Origin: Gerris lacustris
Lineage: Eukaryota > Arthropoda > Insecta > Hemiptera > Gerridae
Assembly (NCBI GenBank): GCA_951217055.1
Contig: OX578282.1
Span: forward strand, 72,011,092-72,075,091
DNA length: 64,000 bases
Direction of reading: 5' to 3'
Both the position numbers and the translations under genes were made by a program. Below the pieces are notes generated by a model, which ran no database searches, was not told the DNA's origin, and saw only the letters and a program-made list of their open reading frames with translations. Positions 32,805-41,589 of this stretch are shown piece by piece; the stretch's first letter is position 1; every line of letters starts with the position of its first letter.

Positions 32805-33680
32805 TCAAGTATTTTTCCTGTCGTTCTTAAGATTTGATTTTAAATTTGAGAGAAAACCCGTAAGATCTATGGTGCTGATTTCATTTAATTTTTCAATCCC
32901 AGGTTTCTTCTTGTGTAGGAGATCGTGTTCATCATTTATGTCGAAACGAGTGTTATTGACATACATATAGTCATCTACAACTGAAACTCTTATATGTGCA
33001 TTTTTAGTCTTGATTTCTTTCCTTAAAGCTAATAGGATGTGACGTTTGGTTCTTACTTTAGGGGAGAAGTCCCTCTGTACACTGTAAGAAGTTCCTGCAA
33101 GTACTGAGCATTTGCTTAAGATTAAATGAATGTCGGCGTCCCGCGGTAAGTTTACTATTATTAGGTGCTCGTTGGAGTTTTTATTTTTGATAACTCGGGC
33201 TTTGTTAATACAAATTTCAGACGGCTCAATTTTTAATACATCATTACAGAAAGCTTCGATGGTATTATCTGCACTTAAATTATTTTCAGCTGGAAGGCCT
33301 TTGAAAATCAAGTTATTTTTCCTAGTTAGATTATCCAAGTGATCTAGCCGACGAATAATGTCACTGTTTGAGGTTTGTAAAGTTGATATATTCGCTTTAA
33401 TCTTTGAATTGTCTTCAGACAATTCGGATAGCTTAGCATTAATGCCCCTCAGATCGTCTTTAGTAGCTATATTAGCTAATTTTTCATCAAAGAGTTTCTC
33501 AATTGATTCAAGGGATAATGCCATTTTTTTTGTATTATTAACTGGTAAATTGGGAGATGTCGATAGTTCCCGTTTTTGTCTTTCCTTTACGCCTTGTCCT
33601 TGAAGAACTGATTGTTTACTAGTATTAGCGATAACAGGCTTATCTTGGGTATTATATGAATTGTCTTCTAGATTAAACAT
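32805..33680 (-). CDS. LINE ORF1, coiled-coil RNA-binding protein
   Basis: From the first ATG (33680) the product is 291 residues; the open frame extends upstream to about 33770 without ATG. A helical stretch of charged heptads (LFDEKLANIATKDDLRGIN through TSNSDIIRRLDHLDNLTRK) suggests a coiled coil. It is followed by NNLIFKGLP, a conserved KARVIK and HLIIVNLPRDADIHLIL. This layout resembles L1-type ORF1 (coiled coil, RRM-like domain, C-terminal domain), which coats LINE RNA. It ends in a TGA at 32805-32807 followed by CTA, in frame with ORF2. Confidence 0.8.
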   Translation of the reverse strand: MFNLEDNSYNTQDKPVIANTSKQSVLQGQGVKERQKRELSTSPNLPVNNTKKMALSLESIEKLFDEKLANIATKDDLRGINAKLSELSEDNSKIKANISTLQTSNSDIIRRLDHLDNLTRKNNLIFKGLPAENNLSADNTIEAFCNDVLKIEPSEICINKARVIKNKNSNEHLIIVNLPRDADIHLILSKCSVLAGTSYSVQRDFSPKVRTKRHILLALRKEIKTKNAHIRVSVVDDYMYVNNTRFDINDEHDLLHKKKPGIEKLNEISTIDLTGFLSNLKSNLKNDRKNT

Positions 33681-34149
33681 CAGCTTTGCACCGAGCCCCG
33701 CACTAAAGAAGGGAGGGAGTAAGCTTCGAGTTAGCACGGGCTGACCCGGGCGATCCCCACTCCTCGGCAACGAGGATTATGAATGGACTGCCTCGCTCGG
33801 TAGCGTATTAATGAATGGAATGCCCCTCTACTCCACTTCACTACCAATGTGACATGCGCGTAGGCTTTTCAACGGTCGTTTCTTTGAAATCACGCAAATA
33901 ATGTAAAATGCCTGAGAAATTTTACCTTCTAACGATACTTTTTATGCTGGAAATATCCACAGATTTTTAAAGATGAGTTAAGAAAATGAAACACAAATTC
34001 ATAAGCTACCAATTACCACAAAAAATAACTGTCAAATAACGGTTTGAACTGTAAAAAATACGATTTTAAACGGAGCGTATGAGAATAGATGTTACTCGCA
34101 TGGCGTCAAGGACACAACTCTCAAGGACACAACTCCTATCCTTAGTTTA

Positions 34150-34217
34150 CATATAATTATAATTAGTCACATGACATACCAGTAGTTAAACAAAATTCAA
34201 CATTTTTTCTTATTTAT
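34150..34217 (-). mobile_element. LINE 3' end fragment, right part
   Basis: AT-rich sequence between the right target duplication of the full-length LINE and the resumption of the Penelope frame at about 34218. By position it is the 5' remnant of the short retroposon at 28444-28579. Confidence 0.5.
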
Positions 34218-34773
34218 CATTATCTCTAAATTTTAGAAGTGACATAGATAATTTGCATGTTGTGTATTCTGGACTAATTGAATAGAGTATTTTTAGTATT
34301 TTTAATGTTTTTATAATGTTTTTTAATGTATTTAATGGTTGTTGGACTTTTTTAGATTTGTTTTATAGAATTTTTGAATTCAATTTGTATGTAGTTTTGG
34401 TGTGTTGCCGCTAGATGGCGCCACCGGTTAAGTTTTATATTGTTACCTTCTCTTTTTGGTCACCTCTTTCTATTTACTTTTTGTTCCCTACTTATCTAGT
34501 CAATTTTAATGTTTTCTTTCCATTAGTTATTATATTAATTCTCACTTCAACGTTTCTTAATGTAAGTTAAAATCTTTGCGCTTCCATAAGAGATTTTCTG
34601 TTAACTTTTCTCTTATATTTAGTTGCATTCTTTGTAAACCTTTTGTATTTCTTCTGTTTTAGATCCTCTGAAGAAGGTTTTAAATAAAGCCGAAACGTCG
34701 GGTTTTTAAGTATGTTGTGAGTGGTGTGAGTTGGTTTTTGTTTTGTGACCGAACCCTGGGTTTTTTTTCAGTG

Positions 34774-34779
<6 letters not shown>
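34218..34779 (+). mobile_element. Penelope-like 3' region with hammerhead-like core
   Basis: Continues the endonuclease frame (ATTATCTCTAAATTTTAG) to a TAG at about 34280, then runs through untranslated sequence. At 34668-34699 the order CTGAAGA, a short GGT...GCC stem, then GAAAC-GTC matches the conserved core of hammerhead ribozymes (CUGANGA ... GAAA ... UC). Hammerhead motifs are known in Penelope-like elements. The inverted copy has the same core at 22913-22944. Confidence 0.75.

Positions 34780-34865
<86 letters not shown>
34780..34865. repeat. (TA)n tract
   Basis: Lies between the Penelope-like right end and the LTR of errantivirus-like copy A. Confidence 0.97.
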
Positions 34866-34866
<1 letters not shown>

Positions 34867-35128
34867 CTTATATCGGTTCGTATAAGAATTTGGTTTTTAA
34901 AAAACTTTATTTTAAATTTACAAAACAAATTTTACTTTATTGGCTCTACAGTATTAAACACAACTCAATAAAGGGTATTCAATTTAACTACGACTGACAT
35001 GGATTCACACCGCGTAACATTTAAAAGAGAAATACAAAATACAATGAAAAATCTTAAGCTTATATACGGTGAGTCCTGCTGGGGTCTGCATTAAAGTTGA
35101 CACCTCAGTATAATTAGCTGATGTAACT
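34866..35128 (-). repeat. Copy A 3' LTR
   Basis: On the minus strand it begins AGTTACATCAGCTAATTATA and ends CCGATATAAGT. It contains TATATAAGC (promoter-like) and CCAATAAAGT (polyadenylation-like). Confidence 0.93.
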
Positions 35129-35137
35129 CCTCCATCC

Positions 35138-36793
35138 TTAGAATCGGACTTCCTTCGGAAGGCTGATAGGTGATGATGGTGTCGGCTCTGGGTCCTGGAT
35201 ATTTTCCTGATGGCTAATGGAACTTATAATTTTCCTAAGTTTGTTGTATACAAGGAAAACGATTATAGCAATTAAGATAATTAGGAAAACATAGAATGAC
35301 CAAAATATTGCATGATGACCATCAGTGATGTAAGGTAACTCTGCAACTGCTGGCATGACGGGGTTGATACTTATATCCTTGGTGTTTAATGTCTTCAGGT
35401 TAACCGTGAAGTTTGGTGAAGTTAGTTCGTTTAATTCAATGTTTAAGGGTCTGATAATATCAGGTTGCCCTTTGCTAACAGAAACATAGTTTAGTAATTT
35501 ATTTCTGTAATATATCTTGTCCCTACCTGGATTTATTAAAAATACACCTTGAAGAGACTTGCTTTCTGTTCCTTTGTCGGTGGAAGCGACTATCTCATCT
35601 TTGTTAGGGAATACTAACAATAATTGATTAATTTCAGGTATGAGGTCCACATGACTTTTCTCTACTGTAAGTCCTAAGTAGGTACAAGCTTTAGCAGTTT
35701 TATTTAGCATTATTTCTTCTTCGCAATAACTATGTCTATGTGATAGCAGTGACATTGTACATTGATAGACTTCATTTTTGGTACACATATTATTTAGAGG
35801 TTTAATTACATTATTTTTGTCAGATTTCAACAAGTACTTGGTATCAGGAATTATCGTTACAAATCTATGTTTGTTTTTTGTAGGAAGAGGATGTAAGTAA
35901 TACAATTGGTATGTTTCGTCATCATTAATCGGTAATGTTAAAAAGTATATAATCTCGCTAGACTGTACTTTGCAATCTACTTTTAATAAGGATTCCAAGT
36001 TTAATATATTTTCATATTTTAATTCAAGCGGTAAGGTTGAACCATAGTGACTTTGAATCATTTTAAGTTCATCAAAGAATTCATTTGTTTTAATGATACT
36101 GGGATGCAAGGCTTTAAGCTTGCAAAAAGTCAATGATGTTTCTACATCTTGTAAAATACTTACAATGGTACTATATAAAATTTGCAATTGATTTAATAAG
36201 TCCTTAACAATAAGAATATTATAAACATGATTATTTTTAATAACTAAATCCTTAACCTCTAATATTTTTTTCCTTATTTCTATAGTGTTATACTGAATGT
36301 CTTTTATGGTGTTATTAAAATTATTTATTATTTGTCTATTAATAGAGTATTGAGCATTCAGTTGGGTTTGTAAATTTAGCTCGTTAGTCTTGATATGTTC
36401 TATGACTTTATCATACTTCAAAGCGTCTTCGGCATCTAAATTACCGGTAATGGCTTTTATAAGACTTCCTAACCCGTTTATAGCACCTCTTCTAAATCTA
36501 GTTTTAAATTGATTGACATCTATATTCCTAATTTTATTCCTTATAATATTTTTTGTAAATTCTATAATCTTACAGTAACTAGTTGTGTCATTATTATAAA
36601 ACTTACTATTAGACAAAATATTATTATATTGAAAATTTAAAAATTTATATTCTTCATAAAGTGGCCTTAAATTATAATAATGGATAAATGTATGGTAGGA
36701 AGTTTGCAGTTTAGCAAGGCCCAATTTGATTGGGAGGACGCCCAAGTTATTGGTGACGTCTTTTATTTCGTGTCCTCCTGCGATCCAGAACAA
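35138..36793 (-). CDS. Copy A envelope glycoprotein, baculovirus F-like
   Basis: Open for 551 codons, nearly identical to the env of copy B. A basic RFRR site at residues 99-102 is followed by GAINGLGSLIKAITGNLD, the fusion-peptide-like signature shared by errantivirus envelopes and baculovirus F proteins. A hydrophobic segment (FWSFYVFLIILIAIIVFL) near residues 497-518 is the expected membrane anchor, with a cytoplasmic tail of about 30 residues. No ATG occurs in the first 240 codons and no signal peptide is visible, so translation probably needs an upstream exon supplied by splicing. The frame overlaps the end of pol by about 30 bp. Confidence 0.88.
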   Translation of the reverse strand: MFWIAGGHEIKDVTNNLGVLPIKLGLAKLQTSYHTFIHYYNLRPLYEEYKFLNFQYNNILSNSKFYNNDTTSYCKIIEFTKNIIRNKIRNIDVNQFKTRFRRGAINGLGSLIKAITGNLDAEDALKYDKVIEHIKTNELNLQTQLNAQYSINRQIINNFNNTIKDIQYNTIEIRKKILEVKDLVIKNNHVYNILIVKDLLNQLQILYSTIVSILQDVETSLTFCKLKALHPSIIKTNEFFDELKMIQSHYGSTLPLELKYENILNLESLLKVDCKVQSSEIIYFLTLPINDDETYQLYYLHPLPTKNKHRFVTIIPDTKYLLKSDKNNVIKPLNNMCTKNEVYQCTMSLLSHRHSYCEEEIMLNKTAKACTYLGLTVEKSHVDLIPEINQLLLVFPNKDEIVASTDKGTESKSLQGVFLINPGRDKIYYRNKLLNYVSVSKGQPDIIRPLNIELNELTSPNFTVNLKTLNTKDISINPVMPAVAELPYITDGHHAIFWSFYVFLIILIAIIVFLVYNKLRKIISSISHQENIQDPEPTPSSPISLPKEVRF

Positions 36794-37779
36794 CCTGCAA
36801 CAGGTTCATTATCTTTAATTTTAACTCTAGGTCTTTTTATATTGCTTAAATGAATTTTTTCCCTGGTGTTATAGTGTCTAGGTTCTATTTGAGCTGTTTT
36901 TAGCGTTTTGTTAACAGACTTTGAGGTTTCCTGTTTATATTTAGGTTTTGTTTTGCTCTGTTTCTGTTTGATTTTAACATATACTTTCTCAGGTATATTT
37001 GGAAGGGGTTCTCTATCTTTGTTTGCATTTCCAATTACTTTAGCTTTATAATTAATACTTTGTTCGTTAATGTTATTGTATAAGAGTTTCATTTTTTCTC
37101 TGTGACTCTCTATGTAGTCATTTACAAGCTGTTGTTCCTGATAAAATTCGATTGCATTTTTAGTTGAGTTAATAATTATACAATTTGCTTCATGATTATT
37201 AACATTTACAAGACATTTGGGAATTTCTAAGTTATTGATTTTTGTGTATGGAATTACGGCTTTTCCGTTTTGAATATTATTTATTTTTAACTTTGTAAGT
37301 CTTTGGGACTTGGGAGGAATAATATAAGGAGATTTATTATGCTCTTGAAAAGGTTTAATTCTCTTGTCAAATTTTTCGGGAGGAATATCTGTATCTCTAA
37401 AATATATCTTAATTTCAGTGCAAGGTGTTATGATTTTATTATTAATAAAATCTACTTGAGCTTGAAGCATTATTAAGTTGTCTAAACCTAACAATACATC
37501 GTAATTATCATGGAAATTAAATAGATGAAACTTAAGTTTCAGGTTTTTTATTTTAAACAAGTCCTCACAGTCTATTTGAGTACTATATTTTCCTACGGAG
37601 TTTCCATGAGCGGTAGTTATTTGATACGGGTCATCTACAATTAAATCTTTGAAATATTTATGGGCTACATCAGGTCTGACAAATGATTTACTGCTTCCAC
37701 TATCAATAAGAATTTTTAAACTATATTTAAGTAAGATTACATATGGTAAAACACTAAATTGATTTGATAGGTTTAACAT
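36763..37779 (-). pseudogene. Copy A protease joined to integrase tail (RT, RNase H and IN core deleted)
   Basis: 338 codons open from ATG 37779. The protease motif LIDSGSSKSF is near residue 25 and the protease-linker region runs to about residue 211. The sequence then jumps directly to the integrase C-terminal tail (EQQLVNDYIESHREK) and ends normally with GCSGSQEDTK. Compared with copy B, about 2.7 kb covering RT, RNase H and integrase catalysis is missing, yet the frame stays open. It cannot replicate without help. It starts 24 bp after gag and is entered by frameshifting. Confidence 0.9.
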
Positions 37780-37802
37780 TTGAAAATTATTTCCGAGGCT
37801 CT

Positions 37803-38984
37803 CTACCCTAAAAAATTATCGCTTTCTGAAATTTCACTATCGTTATTCTCTTGTTCATTTTCGGTATCATTTGGATCTGGACACAAATTAATTTCGTCGT
37901 TTTCAGGAATACCGAAGTTGTTGCCTTCAATTGCATTATAATTAGTATTTCGTGTAGAGATACTCATAGGTGTTGAAGTATAATTATTAGAATTGTTTTG
38001 ATTGAATTGCCGGGAATATGGGGCTTGATTGAAATTTTTATTTTGCTGCTGACTTATTGGCTGTAGCGTGTTCTGAGCTTGATGGCTTTGAGAAATCCCA
38101 TTTGGAGGTGGATAACCACGATTTGCTTGATATGCCGGTTTTGGGTTTTGAAATGGAGCTTTCGAATAATTTTGAACTGGAGTCGTGTTTGTTTTATTCT
38201 CCCCTCTATTTCGGACAACGGGATAAGACTGTGGTTGTGAGCTATTTGTATGACCATTTGGGACAAACTTTTGTTGAGGAGTATTGCTTGAAATATTTAA
38301 TTGGTTCATTTGTCTAGTTGCATATAAGAAATTCTCTTCCTCGACTATATGGCCCATTGCCTTTTCTAAACTATCAGGGTTTCTCAATCTAATAATTGTT
38401 TGAAGGGAACTAGGCAAACCCCTGATAAATGTGGTTAATGCTAAGTCATTACAGTTCTTAATTCTTACGAGTTTCTCTGCCGGATCGATATCTAAGGTGT
38501 TAAGTTTTGAAATTATTAAACATCTCGCGTCTTGACAACGCATACCGAATTGGTACGGAGTGTCCTTTTTACTGGGTCTTAGTATAATTAGATCTTGCAC
38601 TAAACAGTCTATGTCACGTTGATCACCAAAGCATTCGGTTAAAGCTTTTTTAATTTCTGCCCAGGAATTAAGCTCGATACGAGATCCGATAAGTAAAAGT
38701 GCTCTACCTGTAAGCTTGCTAATAACCGCTCTAATTAAGAATGCTTGTAACGCCTCGTTACCATTAAATTGTGTCATTAAATTTCCTACATTATTCAAAA
38801 ACAATGATAATGTGTGTGGATTACCGTCATAATGCGGAATTGTTTCGATATATAATTTTAGTAAACTGTAATCAACCGTGGTAGTCATAGTTGGTATTAT
38901 TCTACTACTTGTTACTGATAATTCTAAATCTGTACTATCTATGGATATATTGTCAAATAAGTTTGTTAAATTATCAATTGACAT
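37803..38984 (-). CDS. Copy A Gag
   Basis: 393 codons from ATG 38984, differing from copy B by only scattered residues. The N-terminal two thirds are capsid-like (HYDGNPHTLSLFLNNVGNL; LIRAVISKLTGRALLLIGSR). The C-terminal third is rich in Asn, Gln, Ser and Pro and has no CCHC knuckle, as in other errantivirus Gags. The last codons hold a T TTT TTA heptamer (37809-37815) that could shift ribosomes into the protease frame. Confidence 0.9.
   Translation of the reverse strand: MSIDNLTNLFDNISIDSTDLELSVTSSRIIPTMTTTVDYSLLKLYIETIPHYDGNPHTLSLFLNNVGNLMTQFNGNEALQAFLIRAVISKLTGRALLLIGSRIELNSWAEIKKALTECFGDQRDIDCLVQDLIILRPSKKDTPYQFGMRCQDARCLIISKLNTLDIDPAEKLVRIKNCNDLALTTFIRGLPSSLQTIIRLRNPDSLEKAMGHIVEEENFLYATRQMNQLNISSNTPQQKFVPNGHTNSSQPQSYPVVRNRGENKTNTTPVQNYSKAPFQNPKPAYQANRGYPPPNGISQSHQAQNTLQPISQQQNKNFNQAPYSRQFNQNNSNNYTSTPMSISTRNTNYNAIEGNNFGIPENDEINLCPDPNDTENEQENNDSEISESDNFLG
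37809..37815 (-). promoter_or_regulatory. -1 frameshift heptamer T TTT TTA, copy A
   Basis: Read in the gag frame on the minus strand, T TTT TTA is followed by GGG and the TAG stop. The pol frame is -1 relative to gag and is open across the site. The heptamer fits X XXY YYZ. Confidence 0.8.
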
Positions 38985-39095
38985 GTAATGTATTTATTTA
39001 ATGTCTATTTAATTTTTAGTAAAATGTAATATTAATTATATTATCTAATCAATTTAGTTTTTAGTCTATATAATTTTTATAATAAAGAAGAATAT

Positions 39096-39301
39096 TGTTG
39101 GATTTGGGGTATTTATTTAATTGTGTTATTATTTTTGTTTTATTTATTTTTTGTTGTTGTCAAGGTAATTGTTTTGTTTATGAATGTCAAGTTTTTGTAA
39201 AAGAGAAAAATATAGTTTATTTTGGAAAGTGGTTTTGATTCCAACGGGAAAAAAGAAGCTCTCGTCTTATTCTTGCGAACTTAGTGCTCTTAGTTCTTAC
39301 A
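39096..39301 (+). repeat. BEL 5' LTR
   Basis: 206 bp, TGTTGGATTTGGGG...TTAGTTCTTACA. Confidence 0.92.
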
Positions 39302-39308
39302 TTTTTTG

Positions 39309-39322
39309 TGGCGACCGTGACT
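39309..39322 (+). promoter_or_regulatory. BEL primer binding site
   Basis: TGGCGACCGTGACT just downstream of the 5' LTR, the site typical of BEL/Pao elements. Confidence 0.75.
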
Positions 39323-39334
39323 CCAAGAATAGAC

Positions 39335-41362
39335 ATGGACCAGCTTAAAGTATTGCGGTCAACTTTGAGAGCTTCAGTGACAAGGCAGGTAACAAATATT
39401 GAAAATTTAATTCAGAATAATGGAGAGCAGAATTTAATCAAACTGCAATTTTTAGTATTAAAAGAATGCTATAATAAATTAAATGAAGTAGAAGATAGGA
39501 TAATAGAAGCCATGCTTGAGGCGAAGTGTAGTGAAGAGGAGCTTCTTCAAAATTTTGACGAATCTGATGTTTATATAGCTAAATTTGCCGGAGTAAAAAT
39601 TCTTTTAGACGAAGAGATTTTTGTTAATAATTCAAAATTAAATCAATCTGATGCAATAGTATTTTCTCAAAATTCAGAAACTTCAGGACCAAAATGCCGT
39701 TTACAAAAAATAGAGTTGAAAAAGTTTAGTGGAGAGTTAATTGAGTATTTACCATTTTGGTCGCTTTTCTCAGTAGTTAATGATGGCCCGAACCTAAGAC
39801 CTGAAGATAAGTTTCAGTGCCTACTTCAGGCTACTGTAATAAAGTCGAAGGCTCGTGAGTTAGTGGAAAGTTACCCGCCTACTGCGGAGAACTACCCTAA
39901 AGTTATTGAGGCATTGAAGGCTCGCTATGGAAGGGATGACTTACTGGTAGAAGAATTGTTGAAGCTAGTCCTTCAAAATGCATTGGGAAAAGTGAAAGAT
40001 AAAAATATTGTCTCTTTGTATGATCGTTTGGAATCCCACTTAAGATCGCTAGAATCACTAGGCATCAGCAATGATATGTTTGCAGCTGTGTTGTTGCCCC
40101 TTATTGAATCCAGTTTGCCTGAAGAAATTTTGCGGGTGTGGCAGAGAAGTGGAGTCAGTGCTTCAATTAATGAGAGTACTAAAGAATTTCTATCTAATAG
40201 GAGGCTCGAAAGCATGATGAGGTTTTTAAAGAACGAAGTAGAAGCGGAAGAGCAAATCGAATTAGCAAAATCAGGATTTAGTGTTAGTAACGTAGGTTCA
40301 ACGGTAAAGAACTATGAGGTAAAGCATCAGAATTTAAAACAGAAACTAGAATTGTCTACTGAACCTATTGCTGCAACCTTAGTTGATTCAAAATGTGAAA
40401 CTGCTAAGAATATGTCCCTTGACCAGAAGAATGACATAATTAGGCAGAAGAAAAGATGCTATATTTGTTTAAAGTTCAACCATACGGCAAAGATGTGTAG
40501 GGTGAAAGTAATTTGCAAAAACTGTGGACTAAGACATTTAGCTATTATGTGCCCAATAGTATATCAAAATGCGGCACCAAGAAAAGAAGAAAAAACTGTG
40601 ATTATCACCAAAGAAAGAGGCAGCTCTTACAAACTACTCGATAGGAAATGTTTTGCTGCAAACCGTTACTGGTCGATGATCGGAAAGAAGGACAAAATAA
40701 AAGTTCGAGTTCTCATAGACTGGGATCAGGTAGGTAACCACTGTGCCGAAAAACTCATCATGTGGAAATTCTCCGTACCGTCCGCAGCGTGGTGGGGAGG
40801 ATGGTGGGAGCGATTAGTCCGAGTAATGAAAGCATTGCTTAGGAAGATCCTTGGTAGAGCGAGTCTAACTTACCAGGAGATGCTATCTGTGCTGTGTGAT
40901 TGTGAATCGGTTATAAACAACAGACCCTTAACTTACGTTTCCGAAGATCCTACAGACCTCTCACCTCTCACACCAAATATATTTTTACAAGAACAGAAAG
41001 AATCTGGGCTTCCGGAATGCGATATTGTGGATTCGCATTTGTTGAATCGGCGTGCCAAGAGGAGGCAACTTCTACGAGAACAATTTCGACGAAGGTTTCG
41101 ATCTGAGTACTTAGGGCAATTAGTACATGGTCCTAAAATGAAGGGAGAAAGGAGAAAGCTTATCGTGGGAGATTTGGTGCTTGTTGAAGATGAGTCAAAG
41201 AAGAGGATCTCATGGCCACTTGCAAGAGTAAAGGAGTTAATCCCTGGTCGAGATGGCCACGTAAGAGTGGTTCGGCTGCGGACGGCTAAAGGGGAGGTAC
41301 TTCGCCCCCTGAGGAAGATATACCCTTTGGAGATGGTTCCAGAGACGCATGACTTAGAGTAA
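39335..41362 (+). CDS. BEL Gag fused in frame to integrase C-terminus
   Basis: 675 codons from ATG 39335; the frame is open further upstream but crosses the primer site, so this ATG is the likely start. Gag shows the BEL-type region IELKKFSGELIEYLPFWSLF followed by AKSKARELVE-like helices, then two Cys/His clusters (CYICLKFNHTAKMC, CKNCGLRHLAIMC). After about residue 465 it jumps to the integrase C-terminal segment WWGGWWERLVRVMKALL, with INNRPLTYVSEDPTDLSPLTP and the terminal chromodomain-like part (GDLVLVEDESKKRISWPLARV). Protease, RT, RNase H and the integrase catalytic core are missing, so the element depends on a full-length relative. The uninterrupted fusion suggests selection or a recent deletion. 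Confidence 0.88.
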   Translation: MDQLKVLRSTLRASVTRQVTNIENLIQNNGEQNLIKLQFLVLKECYNKLNEVEDRIIEAMLEAKCSEEELLQNFDESDVYIAKFAGVKILLDEEIFVNNSKLNQSDAIVFSQNSETSGPKCRLQKIELKKFSGELIEYLPFWSLFSVVNDGPNLRPEDKFQCLLQATVIKSKARELVESYPPTAENYPKVIEALKARYGRDDLLVEELLKLVLQNALGKVKDKNIVSLYDRLESHLRSLESLGISNDMFAAVLLPLIESSLPEEILRVWQRSGVSASINESTKEFLSNRRLESMMRFLKNEVEAEEQIELAKSGFSVSNVGSTVKNYEVKHQNLKQKLELSTEPIAATLVDSKCETAKNMSLDQKNDIIRQKKRCYICLKFNHTAKMCRVKVICKNCGLRHLAIMCPIVYQNAAPRKEEKTVIITKERGSSYKLLDRKCFAANRYWSMIGKKDKIKVRVLIDWDQVGNHCAEKLIMWKFSVPSAAWWGGWWERLVRVMKALLRKILGRASLTYQEMLSVLCDCESVINNRPLTYVSEDPTDLSPLTPNIFLQEQKESGLPECDIVDSHLLNRRAKRRQLLREQFRRRFRSEYLGQLVHGPKMKGERRKLIVGDLVLVEDESKKRISWPLARVKELIPGRDGHVRVVRLRTAKGEVLRPLRKIYPLEMVPETHDLE

Positions 41363-41393
41363 ATTAACTTGGAAGTTAATTTAGGTGGGAGTG

Positions 41394-41589
41394 TGTTGGA
41401 TTTGGGGTATTTATTTAATTGTATTATTATTTTTGTTTATTTATTTTTTGTTGCCAAGGTAATTGTTTTGTTTATGAATGTCAAGTTTTGTAAAAGAGAA
41501 AAATATAGTTTATTTTGGAAAGTGGTTTTGATTCCAACGAAAAAGAAGCTCTCGTCTTATTCTTGCGAACTTAGTGCTTAGTTCTTACA
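41394..41589 (+). repeat. BEL 3' LTR
   Basis: 196 bp; preceded by the purine-rich TTTAGGTGGGAGTG. Confidence 0.92.

Larger units (their letters stand above)
28597..34132 (-). mobile_element. Full-length APE-type LINE
   Basis: Flanked by a perfect 17-bp duplication CTCCTATCCTTAGTTTA at 28580-28596 and 34133-34149. On the minus strand it has a 5' untranslated region starting with two copies of GTTGTGTCCTTGA. ORF1, ORF2 and an untranslated 3' region of about 800 bp follow, ending in AATAAAATCTATT and about five TATTC repeats instead of poly(A). The open ORFs and exact duplication indicate a young insertion. The clade is not assigned (APE endonuclease, YCDD RT). Confidence 0.93.
22830..34779 (+). 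mobile_element. Penelope-like element, split by nested insertions
   Basis: Plus-strand pieces at 23470-23790, 28219-28443 and 34218-34779 read in order as the end of a reverse transcriptase, the GIY-YIG endonuclease and the 3' region. A minus-strand partial copy of the same 3' half (22830-23469) sits head-to-head at the left. Both copies end at CAGTGTTTTAAT or its complement. The interruptions are a copia element and a LINE pair. Inverted or partial tandem copies are characteristic of Penelope-like elements. Confidence 0.85.
39096..41589 (+). mobile_element. BEL/Pao retrotransposon, internally deleted (2.5 kb)
   Basis: LTRs 39096-39301 (206 bp) and 41394-41589 (196 bp) start TGTTGGATTTGG and end TTCTTACA. 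The target duplication is AATAT (39091-39095 and 41590-41594). One ORF joins gag to the C-terminal integrase. It sits in the leader of errantivirus-like copy A in the opposite orientation. The LTRs differ mostly by small indels in GTTGTT, GGGAAA and CTCT stretches. Confidence 0.93.

Noticed and set aside
39284..39334. Upstream start for the BEL ORF
   Set aside because: The frame is open there but begins at GTG and runs through the LTR end and primer site; ATG 39335 is the better start.
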